Positions 24,026-32,786 of a DNA stretch of 33,307 bases are shown here, in pieces. The number at the start of each line of letters is the position of its first letter. Within the stretch, counting starts at the first letter, position 1. The stretch is from NCBI GenBank assembly GCA_946480015.1, contig CAMLIL010000063.1, forward strand, positions 1 through 33,307, given 5' to 3'. This DNA comes from an uncultured Oxalobacteraceae bacterium. Its GTDB lineage: Bacteria > Pseudomonadota > Gammaproteobacteria > Burkholderiales > Burkholderiaceae. The translations under genes were made by a program, and so were the position numbers. Under the pieces are notes generated by a model. That model saw only the letters and a program-made list of their open reading frames with translations, did not search any database and had not been told where the DNA came from.

Positions 24026-25435
24026 CGAGATCTGCTTGCCGATGAAGTCGCCCAGCATGGCCAGGTGCTGCGACTCTTCTTCGAGGAACAGGTCGACCAC
24101 TTCCTGCGAGGCCAGGATGCGGAATTCGCGCGGGTTGAACTGCTTGGCTTCGCGCAGCAGTTCGCGCAGGATCTCGTAGCAGATCGTGCGGCTGGTCTTG
24201 ACCTGGCCCTTGCCGCTGCACGCCGGGCATGGCTCGCACAGGATATGGGCCAGCGATTCGCGCGTGCGCTTCCTGGTCATCTCGACCAGGCCGAGCGCCG
24301 AGAAGCCGCTCACCGACACCTTGGTGCGGTCGCGCGACAGGGTTTTCTTCAGTTCCGCGAGCACCGCATTGCGATGCTCGTTGTTGTCCATGTCGATGAA
24401 GTCGAGGATGATGATCCCGCCCAGATTACGCAGGCGCAGCTGGCGCGCGATCGCGTGCGCCGCTTCCAGGTTGGTCTTGAAGATCGTGTCGGCGAAATTG
24501 CGCCCGCCCACGAAGCCGCCGGTGTTGACGTCGATGGTCGTCATGGCCTCGGTCTGATCGACGATCAGGTAGCCGCCCGACTTGAGATCGACGCGGCGGC
24601 CGAGCGCGCGCAGGATTTCCTCTTCCACGCCGTACAGATCGAACAGCGGCCGCTCGCCGGTGTAGTGCAGCAGGCGCGGCAGCACGCTGGGCGTGTAGGT
24701 CTTGGCGAAGTCGACCAGCTTGGTGTGGTTCTCGCGCGAGTCGACCTGGATGCTGGCCGTTTCGTCGTGCACGAAATCGCGCAGCACGCGCTGGGCCAGG
24801 TTCAGGTCCTGGTACAGCAGGCTGGTGGGCGGCTTGGTGCGCGCGCCGTGCAGGATCGCACCCCAGGTCTTGCGCAGGTAGTCGACGTCGGCCGCCAGAT
24901 CGTTGTCGGAGGCTTCCTCGGCCATGGTGCGCACGATATAGCCGCCTTTCTCCTCGGCCGGCAGCAGGCCGTGCAGGCGCGTGCGCAGCAGTTCGCGGTC
25001 CGATTCCTTTTCGATCTTCTGCGAGATGCCGATGTGGTTATCCTGCGGCAGATAGACCAGCATGCGGCCGGCGATGGAAATCTGGGTGGACAGGCGCGCC
25101 CCCTTGGTGCCGATCGGGTCCTTGATCACCTGGACGGTGAGCACCTGGCCGTCGAACAGGATTTTTTCGATCGGGGTTGGCGGCACGGTGGGGCCGTCGT
25201 GGCTGCGCGCTTCCCAGATGTCGGCCACGTGCAGGAAGGCGGCGCGTTCCAGGCCGATGTCGATGAAGGCCGACTGCATCCCCGGCAGCACACGCACCAC
25301 TTTGCCGAGGTAGACATTGCCTGCCAGCCCGCGCGTCAAGGTGCGTTCAATATGCAGCTCTTGAACCGCGCCTTGCAGGATCAGCGCGACGCGCGTCTCC
25401 TGCGGGGTGATGTTGATCAGGATGTCTTCGTTCAT
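23972..25435 (-). CDS. rng: Ribonuclease G
   Basis: This 487-residue protein is almost the length of E. coli RNase G (489). The endonuclease matures the 5' end of 16S rRNA and turns over some mRNAs. An S1 RNA-binding domain spans residues about 35-125 (VYLGKVVRVLPGMQSAFIDIG). The catalytic DNase I-like domain has the magnesium-binding aspartates in TTIDVNTGGF and IILDFIDMDNNEHR. The zinc-link cysteines are in CEPCPACSGKG. No long acidic RNase E-type tail is present. It is the last gene of the minus-strand hemF-nadD-rsfS-rlmH-maf-rng series. Its 3' end is duplicated on the far side of the effector-immunity island. Confidence 0.95.
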   Translation of the reverse strand: MNEDILINITPQETRVALILQGAVQELHIERTLTRGLAGNVYLGKVVRVLPGMQSAFIDIGLERAAFLHVADIWEARSHDGPTVPPTPIEKILFDGQVLTVQVIKDPIGTKGARLSTQISIAGRMLVYLPQDNHIGISQKIEKESDRELLRTRLHGLLPAEEKGGYIVRTMAEEASDNDLAADVDYLRKTWGAILHGARTKPPTSLLYQDLNLAQRVLRDFVHDETASIQVDSRENHTKLVDFAKTYTPSVLPRLLHYTGERPLFDLYGVEEEILRALGRRVDLKSGGYLIVDQTEAMTTIDVNTGGFVGGRNFADTIFKTNLEAAHAIARQLRLRNLGGIIILDFIDMDNNEHRNAVLAELKKTLSRDRTKVSVSGFSALGLVEMTRKRTRESLAHILCEPCPACSGKGQVKTSRTICYEILRELLREAKQFNPREFRILASQEVVDLFLEEESQHLAMLGDFIGKQISLQVETSYHQEQYDVILM

Positions 25436-25510
25436 GTCATGCCGCGTGGGTTTGTTCGAGTTGCTATCTTACACGGCCTCGGACAGAAAAAGGCGCCCTC
25501 GCGCTAAGGT

Positions 25511-25592
25511 CATCCTCGCGAAAGCGCGGACCCATGCTGAGCATGCGGTACTTGCTGCTGGCGTGTCACGGGTCCCCGCCGGCGCGAGGACG
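25511..25592. repeat. GC-rich palindromic intergenic repeat, copy B
   Basis: TCCTCGCGAAAGCGCGGACC and CATGCTGAGCATG lead into a right arm (CACGGGTCCCCGCC then GGCGCGAGGACG) that is an imperfect inverted copy of the left. It fills the gap between maf and rng and closely matches copy A after dnaE over the first 30 bases. The remaining spacer to the rng start (25436-25510) shows no clear promoter. Confidence 0.65.
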
Positions 25593-25593
25593 G

Positions 25594-26214
25594 CTAGGCC
25601 AGCGGCAGGCCTGCCAGCCGCAGCAGGCGCGCGGTCTCGAACAGCGGCAAGCCGACGATGCCGGAATGGCTGCCGTCGATGTGCTCGACAAACAGCGCCG
25701 CCAAACCCTGGATGCCGTAGCCGCCGGCCTTGTCGTAAGGCTCGGGCGTGGCGCAGTAGGCGCGGATCGAGGCCGGCGACAGCCGTGCAAAGCGCACGTC
25801 CGACACCTGTGTCACCTGCTCGGCCATGTCGGTGAAGTGCACCGCCACCGACGTCAGCACCTGATGGGTGCGGCCGGACAGGCGTTCGAGCATTTGCACG
25901 GCTTCGGCATTGGTGGCCGGCTTGCCGAGGATCTCGCCATCGATGGTCACGGTGGTGTCGGCCGCCAGCACGGGGCGCAGCGGCAGGCGCCGGGTCTGCA
26001 CCATATTCCATGCGAACGCGGCCTTGTCACGCGCCACGCGCGCCACGTAGTCGGCCGGCGCTTCGTTGGGCCGCACATCTTCGCTCACATCCGGCCCGCG
26101 CGGGGTGTCGTTGCGCAGCATGAGCAGTTCGAAGTCGACGCCGATCTGACGCAGCAGCTCACGCCGCCGCGGACTCTTCGAAGCCAGGTAGATTTTCTTG
26201 TCGATCGGTTTCAT
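25594..26214 (-). CDS. maf: Maf-family nucleoside triphosphate pyrophosphatase (YhdE-like)
   Basis: This 206-residue cytoplasmic protein hydrolyses dTTP/UTP and modified pyrimidine triphosphates to monophosphates, a house-cleaning role. The N-terminal phosphate loop IYLASKSPRRRELL, the catalytic-site AADTTVTIDGEILGKP, LSGRTHQVLTSV and the C-terminal DKAGGYGIQGL and GLPLFET are all typical. The last set places it in the YhdE subgroup rather than YceF. The stop codon lies at the end of repeat B. It starts 18 bases after the rlmH stop in the same operon. Confidence 0.93.
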   Translation of the reverse strand: MKPIDKKIYLASKSPRRRELLRQIGVDFELLMLRNDTPRGPDVSEDVRPNEAPADYVARVARDKAAFAWNMVQTRRLPLRPVLAADTTVTIDGEILGKPATNAEAVQMLERLSGRTHQVLTSVAVHFTDMAEQVTQVSDVRFARLSPASIRAYCATPEPYDKAGGYGIQGLAALFVEHIDGSHSGIVGLPLFETARLLRLAGLPLA

Positions 26215-26232
26215 CGGTGCTTCCAGCGTGCG

Positions 26233-26703
26233 TCAGACGCGGTGATAGGGATGGTTCTGCGTGATCGACCACGCACGATACAATTGCTCGGCAAGCATAA
26301 CACGCACGATGCCATGCGGGAGCGTCATACTGGAGATGCGTATGAGACCTTCGGCGCGGGCTTTTAGTTCGGGATCGAGGCCGTCGGCCCCGCCGATCAG
26401 GAACACGGTGTCGCGCCCGTCCTGCTGCCAGTTCATCAACTGCTGCGACAGACCCACGCTGGTCAGGTCCTTGCCGCGTTCGTCGAGCGCGATGATGCGC
26501 GCGCCTTTGGGCAGCACCGCTTCGATGCGCTCGCGTTCGAGCGCCATCGCGGTGGCCGCCGTCTTGCTGCCGGACCGTTCGACCGGCTTGATTTCCTTCA
26601 GTACGATGCGCAGCTCGGGCGGCATGCGCTTGGTGTACTCGGAAAAGCCGGTCTCGATCCAGGCCGGCATCTTGTGGCCGACCGCAGCGATCATCAGCTG
26701 CAT
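26233..26703 (-). CDS. rlmH: 23S rRNA (pseudouridine1915-N3)-methyltransferase RlmH
   Basis: This 156-residue SPOUT methyltransferase matches the 155-residue E. coli enzyme over its whole length. It methylates pseudouridine 1915 in helix 69 of 23S rRNA using S-adenosylmethionine. The trefoil-knot SAM-binding elements are visible as [18 protein letters not shown] and [20 protein letters not shown]. The C-terminus ends NHPYHRV, as is usual. It starts 6 bases after the rsfS stop, so the two are cotranscribed; both act on the large ribosomal subunit. Confidence 0.96.
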   Translation of the reverse strand: MQLMIAAVGHKMPAWIETGFSEYTKRMPPELRIVLKEIKPVERSGSKTAATAMALERERIEAVLPKGARIIALDERGKDLTSVGLSQQLMNWQQDGRDTVFLIGGADGLDPELKARAEGLIRISSMTLPHGIVRVMLAEQLYRAWSITQNHPYHRV

Positions 26704-26709
26704 CGGCGC

Positions 26710-27408
26710 TTACTCTTCGACGGTGGCTTTTTTGGCAACGCGCTTGATGACTTTCTTCACCGGCGCTTCGTCCGCGGGCGCAGCCTTCTTGGCCGCCGCG
26801 CGTTTCGGCGGCTGTTCCTTGAGCGCTTTCACGGCGGCGGTTTCGGCCTTCGATGGCGCGACCTTGACGGTCTTGCCGGCCGGGACGGCGGCTGCCTTTT
26901 TCGCAGCAGGCTTCTTGGCCGCGGCGGGCTTGGCGGCGGCCTTCTTGGCGGCCGGCTTGCGCTCCTTGATTGGTTTTACCTCGGCCGCGTCCTGGTTGGC
27001 TGCCAGGTGCTTGCTCTTCGGCTTGGAAGCGTCGGCTTCGGCCGCTTCGGCGGTGTTCTTGCGCTTGGCCGCGCCCAGCTTGACCGGCTTCTCGCCCCAG
27101 ATTTCTTCCAGGCGGTAGTACTGGCGGATGGCCGGCTGCATGATGTGAACGATCATGTCGCCCAGGTCCACCAGCACCCATTCGCCGGTGTCTTCGCCCT
27201 CGATGCCGATCACGTCGCCGCCGGCTTCCTTGACCTTGTCGCGTACCGACGCGGCCAATGCCTTGGTCTGGCGGTTCGAGGTGCCAGACACGACCGCGAT
27301 GCGGTCGAACAGACTGGTCAGACCGGTCGTGTCGAACAAGGCGATTTCCTGGCCCTTGACGTCTTCGAGTGCGTCGACAACCACGGTTTGAAGTTTTTTG
27401 ATATCCAT
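26710..27408 (-). CDS. rsfS: Ribosomal silencing factor RsfS with long Lys/Ala-rich tail
   Basis: The first 115 residues are a complete RsfS domain (VVVDALEDVKGQEIALFDTT, GEWVLVDLGDMIVHIMQP). RsfS binds ribosomal protein uL14 and blocks subunit joining in starvation. Residues about 116-232 are an added low-complexity tail of Lys, Ala and Pro, with repeated AAKKPAAKKAAA-type units like histone H1 or AlgP-type tails. The E. coli protein has 105 residues and no such tail. The tail is likely disordered and could bind RNA or DNA; that is inference. Its ATG overlaps the nadD stop by one base (TAATG), indicating coupling. Confidence 0.93.
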   Translation of the reverse strand: MDIKKLQTVVVDALEDVKGQEIALFDTTGLTSLFDRIAVVSGTSNRQTKALAASVRDKVKEAGGDVIGIEGEDTGEWVLVDLGDMIVHIMQPAIRQYYRLEEIWGEKPVKLGAAKRKNTAEAAEADASKPKSKHLAANQDAAEVKPIKERKPAAKKAAAKPAAAKKPAAKKAAAVPAGKTVKVAPSKAETAAVKALKEQPPKRAAAKKAAPADEAPVKKVIKRVAKKATVEE

Positions 27409-28058
27409 TAGGTTGTATATAAGTTATGTTGTTGAATATAGTCTAGCACTACCGGTGCGAGACGCGAGTTTGCGTAGTCGCCCCGTTGCAAAGAGGCACG
27501 TATGTCGGTCGCGGAAACATCCTCGTCCAGCGCGTGCGTCAGGTACACCAGTCCCGACGGCGTGTTGCGCAGCTGCGCCGGCTCGGCGCGCCGCTGGCCC
27601 AGTTCCTGGCCCACGGCCGCCGGCAAGGCGGCATCGTCGAGCGCGAAGCCGGGGCGCGCCGCCACGCCGATGTGCGCCACGTCGAACAGCGCGCGCCATT
27701 CGCGCCAGCTGTCGAGCTGCTGGAGCTGGTCGGCGCCCATCAGGAAGACGATCGCCGCGTCCGGGCCGACTTCGGCGCGCAGCTGGCGCAGCGTGTCGAT
27801 GGTATAGGTCGGCGTGGTGCGGTCGAGTTCCTGGCGATCGATCGTCACGGCCAGGCCGGCGTCGGCGAAGGCCAGTTCGAGCATTGCCACGCGCTGCCCG
27901 GGCGTGGCGCGCAAGCCCTTTTTCTGCCACGGGTTACCGGCCGGGAGGATGCGCAGCTGGTCCGGCTGGAGCAGTTGGGCAAACAGTGCGGCAAGCGCAA
28001 CGTGGCCGCGGTGGACCGGGTCGAAACTGCCTCCCAGCAGTGCGACGCAAAACGTCAC
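27408..28058 (-). CDS. nadD: Nicotinate-nucleotide adenylyltransferase
   Basis: This 216-residue cytoplasmic enzyme adenylates nicotinate mononucleotide in NAD synthesis. The nucleotidyltransferase motif [15 protein letters not shown] (with the HxGH-type HRGH) is at the N-terminus. [12 protein letters not shown], the GADQL segment and the C-terminal ISATDIR-like [12 protein letters not shown] complete the family pattern. The GTG at 28058 is the likely start, because homology begins at once and it overlaps the hemF TGA (GTGA). The stop overlaps the rsfS ATG. Both overlaps show tight coupling within the operon. Confidence 0.94.
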   Translation of the reverse strand: MTFCVALLGGSFDPVHRGHVALAALFAQLLQPDQLRILPAGNPWQKKGLRATPGQRVAMLELAFADAGLAVTIDRQELDRTTPTYTIDTLRQLRAEVGPDAAIVFLMGADQLQQLDSWREWRALFDVAHIGVAARPGFALDDAALPAAVGQELGQRRAEPAQLRNTPSGLVYLTHALDEDVSATDIRASLQRGDYANSRLAPVVLDYIQQHNLYTT

Positions 28059-28966
28059 GTGGCCAGCCAGTCGCGGTGGACCAGGAAATCGCTGTACAGC
28101 TGCGCTTCCGCGCTGCCGGCCTGCGGCTTCCAGTCGTAGCGCCATTTGACGATCGGCGGCATCGACATCAGGATCGCCTCGGTGCGTCCGCCCGATTGCA
28201 GGCCGAACAGGGTGCCGCGGTCCCACACCAGGTTGAACTCAACGTAGCGTCCGCGCCGGTAAGCCTGAAAGTCGCGTTCGCGTTCGCCGTAGGGCATGTC
28301 CTTGCGCGCGTTCACGATCGGCACATAGGCCGTCAGGAAGGCGTTGCCGACGCTTTGCGTCATCGCGAAGGCCTGCTCGAACTCGACTTCGTTGAAGTCG
28401 TCGAAAAAGATCCCGCCAACGCCGCGCGGTTCCTGGCGGTGCTTCAGATAGAAGTAATCGTCGCACCACTTTTTAAAGCGCGGGTGCAGCCCGCTGCCGA
28501 ACGGCTCGAGCGCGTCGCGGCAGCTTTGGTGGAAGTGGCGCGCGTCGTCCAGGTTGCCGTAGTAGGGCGTCAGGTCCATGCCGCCGCCAAACCACCAGAC
28601 CGGCGCGTGGCCCTCCTTGGTGGCGGTGAAAAAGCGCACGTTCATGTGCACCGTCGGCGCATGCGGATTGCGCGGATGGAGCACCAGCGACACGCCCATC
28701 GCTTCCCATGCGCGGCCGGCCAGTTCAGGGCGCGCCGCGGCGGCCGATGGCGGCAGGCTGGCGCCGGTCACGTGCGAGAAATTGCAGCCGCCGCGCTCGA
28801 ACACATTGCCTTCCTCGATCAGGCGCGAGATGCCGCCGCCGCCTTCAGGCCGCTGCCACTCATCGCGCAGGAAGGGCTTGCCGTCGACCTGTTCCAGCGC
28901 GGCGATGATGCGCGATTGGAGATCGAGTAGCCATGCCTTGACGGAAGCTGCGGGAGGGAGGGACAT
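28055..28966 (-). CDS. hemF: Oxygen-dependent coproporphyrinogen III oxidase
   Basis: This 303-residue protein is near the 299 of E. coli HemF. It oxidatively decarboxylates coproporphyrinogen III to protoporphyrinogen IX using O2, in cytoplasmic haem synthesis. Signature parts are [64 protein letters not shown] and [18 protein letters not shown]. The ATG at 28966 was chosen over an earlier in-frame ATG because the family starts near MSLPP; the ribosome-binding site is weak. It heads the minus-strand run to rng. The 199-base spacer to the divergent GH2 gene (28967-29165) holds a possible minus-strand -10 (TACAAT, 29003-29008) without a good -35. Confidence 0.95.
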   Translation of the reverse strand: MSLPPAASVKAWLLDLQSRIIAALEQVDGKPFLRDEWQRPEGGGGISRLIEEGNVFERGGCNFSHVTGASLPPSAAAARPELAGRAWEAMGVSLVLHPRNPHAPTVHMNVRFFTATKEGHAPVWWFGGGMDLTPYYGNLDDARHFHQSCRDALEPFGSGLHPRFKKWCDDYFYLKHRQEPRGVGGIFFDDFNEVEFEQAFAMTQSVGNAFLTAYVPIVNARKDMPYGERERDFQAYRRGRYVEFNLVWDRGTLFGLQSGGRTEAILMSMPPIVKWRYDWKPQAGSAEAQLYSDFLVHRDWLAT

Positions 28967-29165
28967 GAAAGACCAGGCGGGGAATGAAAAAAGTGAGGAC
29001 GAATTGTACACCGTCCCTACTTCCCATGATATAGGCAGGTTTTCGCAGGTCCTGATTTGGTATGCCTTTATGGCATGCTTCGACGACAAAAGGGCTTACA
29101 TCGGCCCGGATCAGTGATGGTATCCTCGCGCTCACATAAACGCCGATCCAGGAATCCACCCCGCC

Positions 29166-31466
29166 ATGAATTTTGCGCCCCGTCTGAAGACGCTGTTTGC
29201 CAGCCTTCTGCTTTCCGGTATCGCCGGCGCGGCCTTTGCCGCATCGACCATCAATATGAACAGCGCGTGGCAGTTTTATCGCGACGACCAGAAAGCGGCG
29301 GCGTCGGCCGCCGACGTGCCAGCCGCTGCATGGAGCCGCATCGATCTGCCGCACAGCGCGCGCATCGAAGGGCGCGAGCCAGCCAACACCTGGCAGGGCA
29401 CCGCGTTCTACAAAAAGTCGTTCGACCTCAAGCTGCAGGCCGGCGAGCGCGCCATTCTGCGCTTTGAAGCGGCCATGAATGTGGCCGACGTGTGGGTCAA
29501 CGGGCGCCATCTGGGCCAGCACCTGGGCGGCTATCTGCCGTTCGCGTTCGATATCACCGATGTGCTCAAGCCGTCCGGCGCCAACGAAGTGACGGTGCGG
29601 ATCAATAACGAAGACAACCGCGTCACCGGTCCCAAGCCGCTCAAGGATCTGGACTATATCCAGTACGGCGGCATCTATCGCGGCGTGACGCTGGCGATCA
29701 AGCCGGCCGTGCACATTACCGACGAGATGCTGTCCGCGACCCCGGCCGGCGGCGGCGTGTTCGTCACCTTTCCAAAGGCGGACAAGGCCGCGGCCGTGGT
29801 GCGCGTGAAGACCGAAGTGCACAACACCGACCAGCAGGAGCGCACGGTCACGGTCCGCAACGCCGTGTTCAGGCAGGGCAAGCGCGTGGCCGAAGCGGTC
29901 GAGCGGGTGCGCCTTGCGGCCGGCGAACGCCGCCATGTCGAGAGCGACCTGGCCGTGGCGCGTCCGGATCTGTGGTCGCCCAAGGCGCCCCACCTGTACG
30001 ACCTGCAGACCAGTGCCGACAGCGGCGGCAAGCAGGACAAGGTCGCCACCCGCATCGGGATTCGCCGTTTCGCCTTCGACGGCAAGCACCAGTTGCTGAT
30101 CAACGGCGAACGCGCCTTCCTGCGCGGCGTGAACCGCCATCAGGAATATCCGTATGTCGGCTATGCCTTGCCGGACCAGGCCAACTATCGCGATGCGGTG
30201 CTGATCAAGAAGGCCGGCTTCGACTACGTGCGCCTGTCGCACTATCCGCCTTCGCCGGCCTTCATGGCCGCCGCCGACGAGCTGGGCCTGATCCTGCTCG
30301 ACGCGCTGCCCGGCTGGCAGTTCTACAACCCCGACCCGGCCTTCAGCCGCCAAGTCGTGCAGACCTGCGCAGACATGATCCGGCGCGACCGCAACCATGC
30401 CAGCGTGCTGGCGTGGGAATGCTCGCTCAACGAAACCCGGATGCCCGATGAATTGATCGACGCGCTGCACCGCACGGTGCATCAGGAGTACCCGGGCGAC
30501 CAGGCCTTCTCGGCCGGCTGGGTGCCGCAGACTTACGACATTTATCTGCAGGCGCGCCAGCACCGGATCGAATCGAAAGACAAGCTTCCCGCCAAGCCCT
30601 TGATCGTTTCCGAATATGGCGACTGGGAGTACTACGCGATGAACGCCGGCTTCAACCAGACCGCCTGGGCCGACCTGAAGGCGGCCGACCGCTCCAGCCG
30701 CCAGCTGCTCGGCGATGGAGAAAAGCGCCTGCTGCAGCAAGCGAAAAACATCGCCGACGCGCACGACGACAACTTCAATACTCCAGCGTTTGCCGACGGC
30801 TACTGGGTCATGTTCGACTACGCGCGCGGGTATGCGGCCGATCTGGAAGCGAGCGGCATCATGAGCATCGACCGCGTGCCCAAGTTCTCCGCCGAGTTCT
30901 TCCGCTCGCAGCGCAGCGCCGCCGAAGCGTCGAGCAAGTGGGGCGGCGGGCCGATGGTTTTCATTGCCAATTACTGGACGGCTGGATCGTCGCCGCATGT
31001 GCGGGTGTTTTCGAACGGCGACGAGGTCGAGCTGTTCTTGAACGGCAAGAGCATCGGGCGTCAAAAGAGCGGGCCGTCGAAGGTGTATCCGCATCTGGCG
31101 CATCCACCGGTCGAATTTGACGCCGGCCGCTTCGAGGCCGGTGAGCTCAAGGCGCTTGCTTATGCCGGCGGCAAGGTCATCGCCACCCATATCGTTCGCA
31201 CGCCCGGCGCGCCGGTAAAGCTGGCGGTTACGCGCGACGATGCCGGCGTGGCGCCGGTGAACGGCGACCTGGTCTTCCTGCGCGCAAGGCTTACCGATGC
31301 CGAGGGCAATGTCGTGCCGGAGAACGGCCGCAAGGTGAAGTTTTCGGTGAAGGACGGCTACGAGATCGTCGGTGCCGATACGGCTACGACGGAGGCGGGT
31401 ATCGCCAGTGTGCTGGTGCGGGTGGGACGCAACTCAGGCAAAGCGAGCGCGCAGCTGCTTCGCTGA
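29166..31466 (+). CDS. Secreted GH2 glycoside hydrolase, beta-galactosidase-like
   Basis: This 766-residue protein has a signal peptide (residues 1-26, ending AAFAA). It shows the GH2 order: sugar-binding jelly-roll domain (about 30-185), immunoglobulin-like domain (about 190-295), TIM barrel (about 300-580) and C-terminal beta-sandwich domains of DUF4982/Ig type. The likely acid/base is Glu423 (LAWECSLNETR) and the nucleophile Glu483 (IVSEYGDWEYY). FLRGVNRHQEYPYVG is a strong GH2 marker. Substrate specificity (beta-galactoside, glucuronide or a plant polysaccharide side chain) cannot be read from sequence. It lies on the opposite strand between hemF and purD, which often neighbour each other in related bacteria. 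A 30-base perfect palindrome follows the stop. Confidence 0.9.
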   Translation: MNFAPRLKTLFASLLLSGIAGAAFAASTINMNSAWQFYRDDQKAAASAADVPAAAWSRIDLPHSARIEGREPANTWQGTAFYKKSFDLKLQAGERAILRFEAAMNVADVWVNGRHLGQHLGGYLPFAFDITDVLKPSGANEVTVRINNEDNRVTGPKPLKDLDYIQYGGIYRGVTLAIKPAVHITDEMLSATPAGGGVFVTFPKADKAAAVVRVKTEVHNTDQQERTVTVRNAVFRQGKRVAEAVERVRLAAGERRHVESDLAVARPDLWSPKAPHLYDLQTSADSGGKQDKVATRIGIRRFAFDGKHQLLINGERAFLRGVNRHQEYPYVGYALPDQANYRDAVLIKKAGFDYVRLSHYPPSPAFMAAADELGLILLDALPGWQFYNPDPAFSRQVVQTCADMIRRDRNHASVLAWECSLNETRMPDELIDALHRTVHQEYPGDQAFSAGWVPQTYDIYLQARQHRIESKDKLPAKPLIVSEYGDWEYYAMNAGFNQTAWADLKAADRSSRQLLGDGEKRLLQQAKNIADAHDDNFNTPAFADGYWVMFDYARGYAADLEASGIMSIDRVPKFSAEFFRSQRSAAEASSKWGGGPMVFIANYWTAGSSPHVRVFSNGDEVELFLNGKSIGRQKSGPSKVYPHLAHPPVEFDAGRFEAGELKALAYAGGKVIATHIVRTPGAPVKLAVTRDDAGVAPVNGDLVFLRARLTDAEGNVVPENGRKVKFSVKDGYEIVGADTATTEAGIASVLVRVGRNSGKASAQLLR

Positions 31467-31472
31467 TCGTTA

Positions 31473-31502
31473 CCGTCGTCCTCGCGCGCGCGAGGACGAC
31501 GG
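31473..31502. repeat. 30-bp perfect palindrome between convergent genes (repeat copy D)
   Basis: The arm CCGTCGTCCTCGCGC (31473-31487) is followed at once by its exact reverse complement. A T-rich GATTTGTTTTTAG comes next. It lies between the GH2 stop (31466) and the purD stop (31511), and can serve as a terminator hairpin for GH2. Its CGTCCTCGCG core is that of the repeats at 2029, 21546 and 25511. Confidence 0.8.
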
Positions 31503-31510
31503 ATTTGTTT

Positions 31511-32779
31511 TTAGTGCTTCAATCCGCGCCAGCCGATATCGCGGCGGAATTGCGCACCATTGAAGTGGATTTTGTCGACCGTCTCATAGGCCTGCTTCTG
31601 GGCCATCTTGACCGAGTCGCCCAAGCCGACCACGCACAGCACGCGTCCGCCGCTGGTCACGAGCTTGCCGGCGGCGATCTGGGTACCGGCATGGAAGGTC
31701 ACGCACTCAGGCGTCTCGGCCGGGATGCCGTCGATGACGTCGCCCTTGCGCGGGCTGTCAGGATAGCCGGCTGCCGCCATCACCACGCCCACCGCCGTGC
31801 GGCGGTCCCATTCCAGTTCGACCGCGTCCAGCGTGCCGTTGACGGCGTGTTCCATCACCGTCAGCAGGTCGCTCTTCAGGCGCGCCATGATGGGCTGCGT
31901 TTCCGGGTCGCCCATGCGGCAGTTGAATTCCAGCGTGCGCGGATTTCCCTTGTCGTCGATCATCAGGCCGGCATACAGGAAGCCGGTAAACACGATGCCA
32001 TCCTTGGCCATGCCGTTGATGGTCGGGTTGATGATCTCGCGCATCACGCGCGCGTGCATCGCGGGGGTGACGATCGGGGCAGGGGAGTAGGCGCCCATGC
32101 CGCCCGTGTTCGGGCCTTCATCGTGGTCGCGCAGGCGTTTGTGGTCCTGGCTGGTGGCCAGCGGCAGGACGTTCTTGCCGTCGCACATGACGATGAAGCT
32201 GGCTTCTTCGCCGGCCAGGAATTCTTCGATGACGATGCGCGCGCCGGCGTCGCCGAAGCGGTTATCCGACAGCATGTCGTCGACCGCCTGGTGCGCTTCT
32301 TCGAGGCTCATGGCCACGACCACGCCTTTGCCGGCCGCCAGGCCGTCGGCCTTGATGACGATCGGCGCGCCGTTGGCGTCGATGTAGGCGTGCGCACGGG
32401 CCGCGTCGGCGAAGGTTTCGTAACGCGCCGTCGGGATGCCGTGACGGTGCATGAAAGCCTTGGCGAAGTCCTTGGACGATTCCAGCTGGGCCGCGGCCTT
32501 GGTGGGCCCGAAGATTTTCAGGCCGCGCGCGCGGAACAGGTCGACGATGCCGGCCGCCAGCGGCACTTCCGGGCCGACCACGGTCAGGCCGACGTGCTCT
32601 TTTTCGGCAAAGTCGGCCAGCGCGGCCGGGTCGGTGAGCTCGACATTGACCAGACGGACGTCGCGCGCCGTGCCGCCATTGCCGGGGGCCACGTAGACGA
32701 TCTGGATACGTTCGGATTGGGCCAGTTTCCAGGCCAGTGCGTGTTCGCGGCCGCCAGAGCCGACTACCAGGATTTTCAT
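31511..32779 (-). CDS. purD: Phosphoribosylamine-glycine ligase
   Basis: This 422-residue ATP-grasp enzyme makes glycinamide ribonucleotide in purine synthesis in the cytoplasm. The N-terminal loop MKILVVGSGGREHALAWKLA, VVGPEVPLAAGIVDLFR, the ATP-grasp segment IVIKADGLAAGKGVVVA and the metal-site LEFNCRMGDPETQ are complete. The length fits the usual 425-430. It starts 7 bases after the yebC stop, so the two are cotranscribed. The expected downstream hemF is separated from it by the inverted GH2 gene. Confidence 0.96.
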   Translation of the reverse strand: MKILVVGSGGREHALAWKLAQSERIQIVYVAPGNGGTARDVRLVNVELTDPAALADFAEKEHVGLTVVGPEVPLAAGIVDLFRARGLKIFGPTKAAAQLESSKDFAKAFMHRHGIPTARYETFADAARAHAYIDANGAPIVIKADGLAAGKGVVVAMSLEEAHQAVDDMLSDNRFGDAGARIVIEEFLAGEEASFIVMCDGKNVLPLATSQDHKRLRDHDEGPNTGGMGAYSPAPIVTPAMHARVMREIINPTINGMAKDGIVFTGFLYAGLMIDDKGNPRTLEFNCRMGDPETQPIMARLKSDLLTVMEHAVNGTLDAVELEWDRRTAVGVVMAAAGYPDSPRKGDVIDGIPAETPECVTFHAGTQIAAGKLVTSGGRVLCVVGLGDSVKMAQKQAYETVDKIHFNGAQFRRDIGWRGLKH

Positions 32780-32786
32780 AAGCTGC

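Noticed and set aside
28860..31190. Long minus-strand open frame opposite the GH2 gene
   Set aside because: Antisense shadow of a GC-rich gene; no family features, while the plus strand shows a signal peptide and GH2 motifs.
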